Positions 34,551 to 43,289 of a stretch of 64,000 bases of DNA are shown in pieces; within the stretch, counting starts at the first letter, position 1; each line of letters starts with the position of its first letter. A program made the translations under genes and the position numbers. The notes under the pieces are model-generated. The model was not told the origin of the DNA. It did no database searches and was given only the letters and a program-made list of their open reading frames with translations. Source of the DNA: JAVVEG01 sp041751425 (GTDB lineage Bacteria; Pseudomonadota; Gammaproteobacteria; Pseudomonadales; Pseudohongiellaceae); assembly GCA_041751425.1 (NCBI GenBank), contig JBGSXL010000011.1, positions 124,001 through 188,000 of the forward strand. Direction: 5' to 3'.

Positions 34551-35534
34551 ATGAAACAACAACGCAACATTGAGCGACGAATTTGCTGCTTACTACTGGC
34601 GCTGACCTGGTGCGCCGGAGGATGGGCTCAATCGGACCAATCGGATAATTTCCTCGAGGCTCTGGTGCCGGGCAGTATCGAAGTAAATTCTGCCGAAGAG
34701 GTGATGGCTTTTCTCGGTAACCTTCACTTTGAATGGTCATTGGGTGACGGTTCTACACTCATCGTTCCTCGAATCGTGACCCAGGATCTGCCAAGGAACT
34801 GGGAGCGAGGCGTGGATATGGCAGCCAGAAAAAGTATATTTATCAGACTGGTAGCGCCACTGATTCTGATAGCTAATGAACAGATCAATGCGGACCGCAC
34901 TTACATCCTGGACGCGTTGGCGTCCGGTCATGGCGAGGAATTACGCAGTTCAGAGCGCTACAGGATGATTGTAAGCAGTTACCAGCTTCCCGCGGATGCC
35001 GATCCCCTGAAAGTACTAAAACGGGTGGATATTATTCCCCCGGCGTTGGCTATTTCCCAGGCCATTCTGGAGAGCGGTTGGGGTACGTCGAGATTTGCGG
35101 CGGAGGGCAATGCTCTGTACGGTCAATGGGTATGGGGGGGTGGCATGGAGCCAGAGCAACGCAATGTTGCTTTGGGAGATTACGGAGTACAAAGTCATTC
35201 ATCACTGCTGCGCTCTACCCTCTCTTATATGCTGGCGCTCAATACCAATCACCATTATTTGGAATTCAGAACGGTGCGTATGGAAATGAGGCTGCTGGAC
35301 AAACCCCTTGATGCCTGCAGTCTGGTTACACATCTCTCAGCTTATGCAGAACTCGATGTAAAAGCTTATCGAAAGATACTATGCGATCTGATCAATCAAA
35401 ATAATTTGCACATTGCGGATTCGGCAATCTTGACATCAGCACCGGCGGGGATGCTCGATTTTCATGTGGCTGAAACACTGGTGACATCAGCCCGTATGCC
35501 CGGACCAAATCTTAACTCGTCAGTAGGGCAGTGA
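34551..35534 (+). CDS. Bax-like peptidoglycan N-acetylglucosaminidase
   Basis: 327 residues with a signal peptide (residues 1-25, ending CAGGWAQS). The C-terminal two thirds match the Bax/glucosaminidase family: IVPRIVTQDLPRNW, a catalytic-helix region PPALAISQAILESGWGTSRF (the Glu in LESGWG is the likely catalytic residue), ALYGQWVW, and LRSTLSYMLALNTNHHYLEF. These enzymes cleave GlcNAc-MurNAc bonds in peptidoglycan. It starts a run of three envelope-protein genes on the plus strand. Confidence 0.88.
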   Translation: MKQQRNIERRICCLLLALTWCAGGWAQSDQSDNFLEALVPGSIEVNSAEEVMAFLGNLHFEWSLGDGSTLIVPRIVTQDLPRNWERGVDMAARKSIFIRLVAPLILIANEQINADRTYILDALASGHGEELRSSERYRMIVSSYQLPADADPLKVLKRVDIIPPALAISQAILESGWGTSRFAAEGNALYGQWVWGGGMEPEQRNVALGDYGVQSHSSLLRSTLSYMLALNTNHHYLEFRTVRMEMRLLDKPLDACSLVTHLSAYAELDVKAYRKILCDLINQNNLHIADSAILTSAPAGMLDFHVAETLVTSARMPGPNLNSSVGQ

Positions 35535-35670
35535 AGGATAACCCCCATTCCTATCACGGTTTGACGTATGCCCGGCGCTAAGTACGAAAACCCACCGACA
35601 CCACAACCCTTCGCGCGTTCCAATGGACTTCTTATTTTATCAACAGGCCGCAAGGCAATGAAGGTGTGCT

Positions 35671-36123
35671 ATGACTTCCTTTAAACTTATGACCAGTATT
35701 GTATTGCTGTCGTCCGCCACTGTGCTGATGAACGGCTGCGCTACCCGTGAACAGACGGGCCAGGTAATCGGTGGTGTAGCAGGCGCTGCAGCTGGTACTC
35801 AGGTAGGCGGCGGGTCAGGTCGCACGATTGCCACTATTGGTGGTGCCATTATCGGAGCCGCAGTTGGCGGGGCTATCGGTGGACGCATGGATGACGATGA
35901 CCGGCGGCAGACAGGTTTCGCATTGGAAAATGCGGAAACCGGAAGAAGCACTCAATGGGTAAATCCGGACACGGGTTATCGCTATGAGGTTCTGCCCACC
36001 AACACCTACCAATCAGCAGCAGGACAGCCCTGCCGCGACTACACTATGCAGGCAGTGATAGATGGGCGTAATGAAACCATTAACGGTACGGCCTGTCGAC
36101 GGGCGGATGGTAGTTGGGACTAG
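35671..36123 (+). CDS. glycine-zipper outer membrane lipoprotein (surface antigen type)
   Basis: 150 residues. The lipobox LMNGC places the lipidated Cys at residue 23. A glycine-zipper stretch (GQVIGGVAGAAAGTQVGG and ATIGGAIIGAAVGGAIGG, about 30-72) follows. The C-terminal domain (ALENAETGRSTQWVNPDTGYR...CRDYTM..IDGRNETINGTACRR) is that of the 17 kDa/RT0821-Lpp0805 surface protein family. It is probably an outer membrane lipoprotein of unknown molecular role. AAGG lies 8 bases before the ATG. Confidence 0.85.
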   Translation: MTSFKLMTSIVLLSSATVLMNGCATREQTGQVIGGVAGAAAGTQVGGGSGRTIATIGGAIIGAAVGGAIGGRMDDDDRRQTGFALENAETGRSTQWVNPDTGYRYEVLPTNTYQSAAGQPCRDYTMQAVIDGRNETINGTACRRADGSWD

Positions 36124-36186
36124 TCATCTGCTGAACTGCTACACGCACGGCCTGTAATTCATCGCAACAACTCTGGAGAAAAAACC

Positions 36187-37323
36187 ATGACGAAGTTACA
36201 ACGAACCATTCGCGCACTTATGCTCACAGCAGCCACTACAACGCTCATTAGTGGGCCAGTGCTCGCAGCCCCGGCACCGGACTCAGTGCCGACTTACAGG
36301 CAACAGATACCTGAAAGCGACGCGGTGCAAAAACTTAGCGCGTGGCCCGCGGGACCCCGCCTCGCGGGTACCGAAACGATAGCAAAGTACGGCGCGCCCA
36401 ATGAAATCACCGACGAACGCATGATTTGGCACGACGCTGGTCCCTTCAAGCGCATCCTGCTGGTACGCGAGGAGCTGCCACACCATTTTCCGATCGTTCA
36501 CATGGATTATCTTGAGCACACTATCAGCTATGACGTGCCGCCCGACAAGGCGGACGATGTGCTCGCATTCGACGGCAGCATTACGATCTATCGCGTTGGC
36601 GGTGAGTTGTCCGCGCGTTGTGATCTTGAAAGCAACAACGTTCTGACGCTCAACCTTGTGCACCAGATTGTGCAAAACAATATGAGTGTGGAGCAAGCCC
36701 GCAAAGCGTTCGGCGAAGCAGTGATTGCCCGCACCAGCGCGCAGAGTGCTGCCATAACTGAGGAGCTGCAGTTCCAGCCGCCAACGTACATGGTGGCTGC
36801 TGACACTGACTCCGTCTCGATACCGGGTGCACCTATGCCAGCGAATGCTTCTGGCCAATCAGTGGGTCCGGACGCCGAGACGCTGGCCCTGTTGATTGCC
36901 ACTGATATTGGCAAGGCGCATGCTGCCATGATTGCCAAGGATAAGCAGATTGCCGCACCCATCCTGGAGTATGCACGCATGATGCACGAATCATATGGCA
37001 GGCACGCCAAAGCCGCTGCCGACCTGGGCTTGAACCACAATGTGCAGCCGGTGATGACCAATAACGTCAGCGCGCTGAAAGAAAAACACGCCACCACACT
37101 CGCCCAAATCGTGTTGCTTGACAGCGAAGAGTTCAGTCGTGCGTACCTGGATATGGAGGTTGAGGCGCTCGCCAACTCTCAGCAACTGATTGACGAACGC
37201 CTGGCGATGACCAACAACGAGCAGGTCAGGAACTATCTCATTGAAACGCGTAGGACGATCACTACGCACCTGCAGGAGGCTAGAGAACTACACGGCACGA
37301 TGGCGAGAACGGCATTTCGCTGA
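36187..37323 (+). CDS. periplasmic protein with C-terminal DUF4142 domain
   Basis: 378 residues. A signal peptide ends near PVLAAP (about residue 29). The N-terminal domain (about 40-185, KLSAWPAGPRLAGTETIAKYGAPNEI onward) is unrecognised and may sense or bind something. The C-terminal region (about 235-378) has the alpha-helical DUF4142 pattern: IATDIGKAHAAMIAKDKQ, a long helix with YARMMHESYGRH, and NYLIETRRTITTHLQEA. DUF4142 proteins are periplasmic four-helix proteins, often stress induced. GGAG precedes the ATG. Confidence 0.75.
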   Translation: MTKLQRTIRALMLTAATTTLISGPVLAAPAPDSVPTYRQQIPESDAVQKLSAWPAGPRLAGTETIAKYGAPNEITDERMIWHDAGPFKRILLVREELPHHFPIVHMDYLEHTISYDVPPDKADDVLAFDGSITIYRVGGELSARCDLESNNVLTLNLVHQIVQNNMSVEQARKAFGEAVIARTSAQSAAITEELQFQPPTYMVAADTDSVSIPGAPMPANASGQSVGPDAETLALLIATDIGKAHAAMIAKDKQIAAPILEYARMMHESYGRHAKAAADLGLNHNVQPVMTNNVSALKEKHATTLAQIVLLDSEEFSRAYLDMEVEALANSQQLIDERLAMTNNEQVRNYLIETRRTITTHLQEARELHGTMARTAFR

Positions 37324-37365
37324 ATTAATAGTACGCATAAACCCAGCCCAGGACAGCGCCATAAA

Positions 37366-37396
37366 CAGGAACTATCTCATGGAAGCGCGCGGGACG
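37366..37396 (+). repeat. degenerate partial copy of the end of the DUF4142 gene
   Basis: The 31 bases starting CAGGAACTATCTCAT at 37366 match 37227-37257, inside the upstream DUF4142 gene, at 27 of 31 positions. The similarity stops on both sides. It looks like the relic of a tandem duplication of the gene's 3' end, now decayed in the gap before the NTF2-like gene. Confidence 0.55.
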
Positions 37397-37444
37397 GCAG
37401 CATCATTATGAAAGCGTTTGATCTGGTGCTGCTGCCTCTGCATG

Positions 37445-37903
37445 CTAAGGCTGACTAAAGGTTGTCTTCAATTCCCGATGGGCAATCTTCCACCCATCCT
37501 CGGTTCGCACATAGCGATCGATATAGTCACCGATTAAAGCTGGTCCGGTTATCTCAGTGCTTCCAGACGGCGCACTGTAGATCACCGCATAACTCACGCC
37601 GGTGGCGTGATCGACATCAATCGGGTTAATTCGAATACTGCTCATGTAGTGACGAATGGTCGTGCGGTTGTCGAGGGCCTCGATTCGAGCACGAATGGCG
37701 TCACGACCAACCCAGCGACTTTCACCAATAATCAGCACCCCATCCTCGGTAAACAAATCGGCGAACGCGTTCGCGTTAAAGTTGTCACGGTGATGGGCGT
37801 AATCGATCACCAGGGCTGTGCAGGCAGTCCACACATTGTCCGCAAGGGTCTGGGCCGAAAAAAATATCGTAATCAGTAGTAACGCTCGACGGGTAACATT
37901 CAT
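37445..37903 (-). CDS. secreted NTF2/SnoaL-like protein
   Basis: 152 residues from ATG 37903, with a signal peptide (LLLITIFFSAQTLA). The mature part is a SnoaL-like NTF2 fold: DYAHHRDNFNANAFADLFTEDGVLIIGESRWVGRDAIRARI and, at the end, IDRYVRTEDGWKIAHRELKTTF. The fold serves as enzyme or ligand-binding cup; the reaction is unknown. The frame is open 27 codons further upstream, but those residues would put a charged stretch before the signal peptide. It is transcribed divergently from the truncated sigma factor gene. Confidence 0.78.
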   Translation of the reverse strand: MNVTRRALLLITIFFSAQTLADNVWTACTALVIDYAHHRDNFNANAFADLFTEDGVLIIGESRWVGRDAIRARIEALDNRTTIRHYMSSIRINPIDVDHATGVSYAVIYSAPSGSTEITGPALIGDYIDRYVRTEDGWKIAHRELKTTFSQP

Positions 37904-38072
37904 GAGACATTTTTTCCTTATGGGTAAGCGAATTTTAATTTTATCCCCGGTTCTGCATTTACGATCCTCTGCGGGAAAAACCATGCAAATTGTAAGTGAA
38001 TTTACATGGCTTAATTGTTACAAGCAATTGCTCTATCATAGGTGCACTAATAAATCAGCTACCGGATTTTCT

Positions 38073-38471
38073 ATGAGCAGCGGAGCAACTGAAGAAGACG
38101 ATGTTACGTTGCTGCATGCTGCGCGCACGGGAGACGAAGCTGCTTTCGCTGCTTTGGTAACCAGGTACCACAACAAACTTTTATTGTTCGCGCGACTGAT
38201 GGTCGGGGAATTGTGGGCGGAGGAAGTTGTTCAGGATGCGTGGGTTTCGGTTTATCGGGCTATCGATAGTTTTGAGGGGCGTTCTACCTTTCAAACATGG
38301 CTCTACACCGTGGTAAAGAACCAAGCCAGAAATCTCCTCAGGAAGGAATCAAAGTTATTTGCACTGACCCAATTATCAACGCCGCTGTCACCAGCGGGAC
38401 AATTTACTGTTTTTTGCGGCGTGGCCCATGCTGGCAGCCTGCTTTGCACTTTTCATGTTGCGAGAGTATGA
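38073..38471 (+). pseudogene. truncated ECF sigma factor (region 2 only)
   Basis: From ATG 38073 the protein has a complete sigma region 2: LLHAARTGDEAAFAALVTRYH, EEVVQDAWVSVYRAIDSFEG and STFQTWLYTVVKNQARNLLRK. After about residue 90 it runs into unrelated sequence and stops at 38471. Region 4, needed for -35 recognition, is absent from this and the other frames of the following 200 bases. In another frame 38398-38535 reads RDNLLFFAAWPMLAACFALF then MLREYDNKWVLRPTSRLADT, which looks like the tail of a membrane protein. A deletion joining two genes would explain both; a functional region-2-only protein is less likely. Confidence 0.65.
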
Positions 38472-38622
38472 CAACAAGTGGGTGCTGAGACCGACATCAC
38501 GACTCGCTGACACCGGGACCACAGTTCAAGGATAACCGGTTGATTCCGCAGCTGGAAACAGAGGAATCCGTTCCACTGATTGGCAATATTCCCTGCTTAG
38601 GCGATAGAATGGACCTGAATTG

Positions 38623-38644
38623 CTGCCACAGCACATTGTGGCAG
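38623..38644 (+). terminator. hairpin before maeB
   Basis: CTGCCACA-GCACAT-TGTGGCAG is a perfect 8-base-pair stem followed by GCTTTTCCC, ending 32 bases before the maeB ATG. The T run is short, so it may be a weak terminator of upstream transcription or a stabilising element of the maeB leader. Confidence 0.4.
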
Positions 38645-38676
38645 GCTTTTCCCATGCCAATCAGGAAAATATCTAC

Positions 38677-40962
38677 ATGAAAGACGATACATTCAAAGAA
38701 AGTGCTCTGCGCTATCACGCTGAACCCACCCCCGGCAAACTGGCCATACGGCCCACCAAACCCCTCGCAAACAGCCGTGATCTGGCGCGTGCCTATTCAC
38801 CGGGTGTGGCGTTTGCCTGTGAATTGATTGTTGAAAACCCTGCTGAGGCAGCGCGTATGACTGCGCGCGGCAATCTGGTTGCCGTTATTACCAATGGCAC
38901 GGCAGTACTTGGTTTAGGCGATATTGGCCCCCTGGCCGCCAAGCCAGTAATGGAAGGCAAGGCAGTGCTGTTCAAAAAATTTGCGGATATCGATGTGTTC
39001 GATATCGAGATAAATGAAACTGATGTGGACAAACTGGTTGCCATCATCGCCTCGTTGGAACCTACCTTTGGCGGCATCAATCTGGAAGATATCAAGGCAC
39101 CGGAGTGTTTCCTGGTTGAGCGCAAACTGCGCGAGATCATGAAGATCCCGGTCTTTCATGACGACCAGCATGGCACCGCCATTGTGGCAGGTGCAGCGGT
39201 GTATAACGGACTGCGTATAGTTGGCAAGAAATTTGAAGATATCAAACTGGTGGCATCTGGCGCCGGCGCTGCGAGTATCGCATGCGTTGAATTGTTGCTC
39301 AGCATGGGCTTGAAAATTGAGAACGTGCGCATGCTTGATCGCAGCGGCGTTATTTACGCCGGTCGCAAAGAAGGTATGAATCTCTGGAAGGAAAAATTTG
39401 CTGTCGAAACTACTGACCGGGATATTGCAGATGCAATACAGGATGCGGACGTTTTTCTGGGATTGTCCGGGCCAGGTGTGTTGAATGGTGATCTGGTTAA
39501 AAAGATGGCACGTGACCCTTTAATTCTGGCGATGTCCAATCCGATTCCGGAAATCATGCCGGAGGAGGCGTTAGCGGCGCGTCCCGATGCGATTCTGGCT
39601 ACGGGGCGGTCGGATTATCCGAACCAGGTGAACAATGTTTTATGTTTCCCCTTTATTTTCCGTGGCGCACTGGATTGCGGCGCAACCCATATCAACGAAG
39701 AGATGAAGAAAGCTTGCGTTAAAGCCATCGCCGATCTCGCGCATCGCGAAGTTTCGGAAGCGGTAGCGAAAGCGTATGTAGGCGAAGAGCTGAAGTTCGG
39801 CCGTGAGTATCTGATTCCCAAGCCCTTCGATCCGCGCCTGATAGAAGAGGTGCCACTTGCCGTAGTAAAGGCAGCCATGGCCAGTGGAGTAGCCACGCGA
39901 CCTATCGACGATATGGTTGCCTACCGTAATAAATTGAGTTCTTACGTCAGCACCAGTCGTCTGGTGATGCAACCGAACATCGATCTGGCGCGACGGCACC
40001 CGGCAAGAATCGTTTATGCAGAAGGTGAGAACGATGACGTATTGCTCGCCATGCAGGCAGTGGTGGATGAAGGTATTGCCAAACCAATTCTGGTAGGTCG
40101 CCCGTCTGTGATCAATGCCAAGATCAGGAAAATGGGTTTGCGCCTTGAAGCAGGCAAAGAGATTGAAATATTCAATCTTGAAGAAGCAGACGTGCACAAG
40201 CGCTACTGGCAGTACTATCACAAGCACGTGGGCCGTAGTGGAGTGTCCGTTGAGGCAGCGAAGAACGTTGTACATACCAATAACACAGTGCTGGCCGGGC
40301 TCATGGTGGCAATGGGCGAAGCGGACGGGATGATCTGTGGCAAGGTTGGCCGGTTCGATCAACACTTGCGTGAGATTCAGCCGCTGATAAATTCTTCGCG
40401 GACCGATGGGCGCTTGTCATCTGTTTGTGTTCTATTAATGGAAGATGGTCTGTTGTTCCTGGCTGACCCTTTTGTGAACGTGAATCCCACTGAAGATGAA
40501 ATTGTGGGTATCGCCAAAGATACGATTCGGTTCGTACAGCAGTCTTTCGACATCGAACCCGTAGTGGCGCTATTGTCACATTCCAATTTCGGCACTTATG
40601 AAGACGCACAGGCGCTGAAGATGAAAAACGCAGCTCAGCGTTTGCGAACTGATCTTCCCGGGGTACAGATAGAGGGAGAGATGCATTCCCTGTCGGCCAT
40701 GAACCCCGAATTGCGTGCCACGGTGTACGAAGGAGCCAATATCAAAGGCCGCGCCAATGTGCTGATTATGCCTAATATGGACGCGGCCAGTATTACGCTG
40801 GGTCTGATGCGTTCGTTGACCAATGCGCGGTTGATTGGGCCATTCCTGGTGGGTCTGGAGAAGTCGGCGCATATTCTGATTCCTTCCGTGTCGGGTCGCG
40901 GTATTTTGAACCTGACCGCCTTGGCTGTGGCGGATATTTATCGCCGCAACCAGGATTCATAA
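38677..40962 (+). CDS. maeB: NADP-dependent malic enzyme with phosphotransacetylase-like domain
   Basis: 761 residues. The N-terminal malic enzyme part (about 1-430) includes LARAYSPGVAFAC, the substrate/metal region FHDDQHGTAIVAGAA, and the NADP-binding stretch LVASGAGAASIACVELL. The C-terminal part (about 430-760) is the phosphotransacetylase-like domain (PARIVYAEGENDDVLLAMQ..., IMPNMDAASITLGLMR), which in MaeB is regulatory. It decarboxylates malate to pyruvate with NADPH. The frame extends to 38620, but homologues begin near MKDDTFKESALRYH and AGGA lies before 38677. It is upstream of the ED genes with about 115 bases between. Confidence 0.94.
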   Translation: MKDDTFKESALRYHAEPTPGKLAIRPTKPLANSRDLARAYSPGVAFACELIVENPAEAARMTARGNLVAVITNGTAVLGLGDIGPLAAKPVMEGKAVLFKKFADIDVFDIEINETDVDKLVAIIASLEPTFGGINLEDIKAPECFLVERKLREIMKIPVFHDDQHGTAIVAGAAVYNGLRIVGKKFEDIKLVASGAGAASIACVELLLSMGLKIENVRMLDRSGVIYAGRKEGMNLWKEKFAVETTDRDIADAIQDADVFLGLSGPGVLNGDLVKKMARDPLILAMSNPIPEIMPEEALAARPDAILATGRSDYPNQVNNVLCFPFIFRGALDCGATHINEEMKKACVKAIADLAHREVSEAVAKAYVGEELKFGREYLIPKPFDPRLIEEVPLAVVKAAMASGVATRPIDDMVAYRNKLSSYVSTSRLVMQPNIDLARRHPARIVYAEGENDDVLLAMQAVVDEGIAKPILVGRPSVINAKIRKMGLRLEAGKEIEIFNLEEADVHKRYWQYYHKHVGRSGVSVEAAKNVVHTNNTVLAGLMVAMGEADGMICGKVGRFDQHLREIQPLINSSRTDGRLSSVCVLLMEDGLLFLADPFVNVNPTEDEIVGIAKDTIRFVQQSFDIEPVVALLSHSNFGTYEDAQALKMKNAAQRLRTDLPGVQIEGEMHSLSAMNPELRATVYEGANIKGRANVLIMPNMDAASITLGLMRSLTNARLIGPFLVGLEKSAHILIPSVSGRGILNLTALAVADIYRRNQDS

Positions 40963-41076
40963 AAGAAGTCTCTGAACTGGCAAGGGAGTTGCTTGTCTTT
41001 GGCTATGCATTGCATATGAACGACCGGATGCAGCTTACAGGTGATTCGCCTGAGTCCGGTCCAGCTGGAGACTGAG

Positions 41077-42525
41077 ATGATTTGCGACATACTGATAATT
41101 GGCGGTGATGGCGATCTGGCCTACCGCAAGCTGTATCCGGCGCTTTACCATCTGGATATGGACGGTCGTCTGCCGCCTTGCTTCCGGATTGTCAGCGTAT
41201 CGCGCACCGGGGACGATAAAGTCTTCAATGAAACTGTCTGCGCCAAGTTAAAGCACTTTTTAGGCGCAGAAGGATGGGATGCCAAAGTCTGGGACAGGCT
41301 GAGTAAACGCATACACCACTACGCGTTGAACGCGACCAGTGAGGCTGAGCTGGCTGTGCTCGCCAAAAGCGTCTTTACCGATGCCAGCCGTGATCTTGTC
41401 GTTTATCTGGCGACCCCGCCAACCATCTTTGCACCTGTGTGCCAATCCTTGTGGGCGGTAGGGCTGGTGCGCAAGAACATGCGCATCGTTATCGAGAAAC
41501 CCTTAGGCAGCGACCGCGAATCATTCCTCCAGATTAATAACAGTCTTGCAGCCATATTCGAAGAGGATCAGGTCTACCGTATTGATCATTATCTGGGTAA
41601 AGAGACAGTGCAGAATCTGCTGACTCTGCGCTTCGCCAATGCGTTGTTCGAACCGTTGTGGAATGGGAACTACATAGATCATGTGCAGATAACCGCCGCT
41701 GAGACCGTAGGTGTTGGTGGTCGCTGGTCGTTCTATGACGAGGCAGGCGCGTTGCGTGACATGGTGCAGAACCATTTGCTGCAATTGCTGTGTCTGGTCG
41801 CGATGGAGTCACCCGCATCGCTGGAGCCGCGCGCTGTACATGATGAAAAACTGAAAGTACTGCGCTGTCTGGCGCCAATGACCAAGCGCAGTGTTCAGGA
41901 AAACTCCGTGCGCGGACAGTATGGTGTTGGCACCGTAGATGGAAACGCGGTCGCTGCTTATTGTGCTGAACAGGACGCTGGCGTTTCGAATACAGAAACT
42001 TTCGTTGCGTTGAAGGCCGAGATCAATAATTGGCGTTGGGCTGGTGTCCCTTTTTATCTGCGCACAGGCAAGCGCTTGCATTCCCGTTTCTCGGAAATAG
42101 TTGTGCAGTTCAATCATGTGCCACATTCGATTTTTCATGAAAGCTCGGCATTGAACAACGCCAACCGATTGGTGATTCGCTTGCAGCCCGATGAAGGGAT
42201 TCGCCTGCACCTGTTCAACAAAGTGCCAGGGCTTGACGACACGCAACCTTTAGAAATGGTGTCATTGAACCTGTCGTTGTCTGATGTGTTTACCAACCGC
42301 CGGGTGCCAGATGCTTACGAACGGCTACTTTATGATGTGATGCGTTCCAACTCGACATTATTCATGCGTGCAGATCAGGTAGAGGCTGCCTGGCAATGGG
42401 TGGATGGTATCGCTGCAGGTTGGAAATCTGCAAAGCAACGTTTGGTTCCGTATGTGGCCGGCACCATGGGACCGTCGGAAAGTATTGCGTTAATAGCTCG
42501 CGACGGGCGCAGTTGGCAGGAATGA
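41077..42525 (+). CDS. zwf: glucose-6-phosphate 1-dehydrogenase
   Basis: 482 residues. The NADP site reads IGGDGDLAYRKLYPALYHLD; the usual GASGDLA is altered to GGDGDLA. The catalytic signature RIDHYLGKETVQNLL, TAAETVGVGGRWSFYDEAGALRDMVQNHLLQ and FYLRTGKRL are intact. It oxidises glucose 6-phosphate to the lactone and makes NADPH, the entry to the ED route here. The frame opens at GTG 41041, but GGAG (41067-41070) is 6 bases from ATG 41077. It is first of a tight cluster: pgl follows with overlapping or near-overlapping frames. Confidence 0.95.
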   Translation: MICDILIIGGDGDLAYRKLYPALYHLDMDGRLPPCFRIVSVSRTGDDKVFNETVCAKLKHFLGAEGWDAKVWDRLSKRIHHYALNATSEAELAVLAKSVFTDASRDLVVYLATPPTIFAPVCQSLWAVGLVRKNMRIVIEKPLGSDRESFLQINNSLAAIFEEDQVYRIDHYLGKETVQNLLTLRFANALFEPLWNGNYIDHVQITAAETVGVGGRWSFYDEAGALRDMVQNHLLQLLCLVAMESPASLEPRAVHDEKLKVLRCLAPMTKRSVQENSVRGQYGVGTVDGNAVAAYCAEQDAGVSNTETFVALKAEINNWRWAGVPFYLRTGKRLHSRFSEIVVQFNHVPHSIFHESSALNNANRLVIRLQPDEGIRLHLFNKVPGLDDTQPLEMVSLNLSLSDVFTNRRVPDAYERLLYDVMRSNSTLFMRADQVEAAWQWVDGIAAGWKSAKQRLVPYVAGTMGPSESIALIARDGRSWQE

Positions 42526-42575
42526 TTGACGAAGTTTGTGCGCGGAGCCGGGATGATCGCGAAATTGGAACGAGT

Positions 42576-43289
42576 ATGGCGTGGACCTTAAAACAGTTTA
42601 CTGACAATCAAGCGCTTGTCACACAATTAGTGACTGAGATAAGCACCCTTTTGCAAACCGCAATCAAGCGGCGCGGCAAGGCGAGTATGGCAGTTTCCGG
42701 AGGCAGCACACCCAAAGCGCTGTTTATGGCGTTGTCACAGCAGCAATTGCTCTGGGAAAAAATTACCATCACATTGGTTGACGAGCGCTGGGTTGCCGAG
42801 ACGGATAGCGCTTCCAATGCTTTGCTTGTCAGGCAAACTCTTTTACAAAACCTGGCCTCCACCGCTGGGTTTGTTAGTTTTAAAAATGCCGCTGCTGATC
42901 CTTTTTCCGGTAGCGCAGAAACCGAAATGCGTTTACGGCAAAAAGTTCTACCTCTGGATATTGCGCTGTTGGGCATGGGAGACGATGGCCATACCGCGTC
43001 GTTTTTCCCCGGTGCGAGTGAACTTGCAGATGCACTTGCGCTTGATGGGAGCCAGGTCTGTTGTGGTATCACACCACCGCAGGCACCATGGCCCAGATTG
43101 ACACTTACACTGCCTGCAGTGCTCGCGGCAGAGAAACGAATTCTTTACCTGATTGGCAGGAACAAGTTACCGATTCTGGAGAAAGCGATGCAACCAGGCC
43201 CGGTTGCAGAGCTGCCGGTTCGCGCAGTGCTTCATCAACCCGAACATCACATTGACATTTATTACGCCGAAGCGGAGAACAGAGTGTGA
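42576..43289 (+). CDS. pgl: 6-phosphogluconolactonase
   Basis: 237 residues from MAWTLKQFTDNQALV, the normal N-terminus of the DevB/Pgl family, with SGGSTPKALF, LVDERWV and the strongly conserved GMGDDGHTASFFPG. It hydrolyses 6-phosphogluconolactone. An alternative start at ATG 42522 overlaps the zwf stop as ATGA and would add 18 residues, so coupled initiation there is possible. The stop overlaps the edd start (GTGA). Confidence 0.93.
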   Translation: MAWTLKQFTDNQALVTQLVTEISTLLQTAIKRRGKASMAVSGGSTPKALFMALSQQQLLWEKITITLVDERWVAETDSASNALLVRQTLLQNLASTAGFVSFKNAAADPFSGSAETEMRLRQKVLPLDIALLGMGDDGHTASFFPGASELADALALDGSQVCCGITPPQAPWPRLTLTLPAVLAAEKRILYLIGRNKLPILEKAMQPGPVAELPVRAVLHQPEHHIDIYYAEAENRV

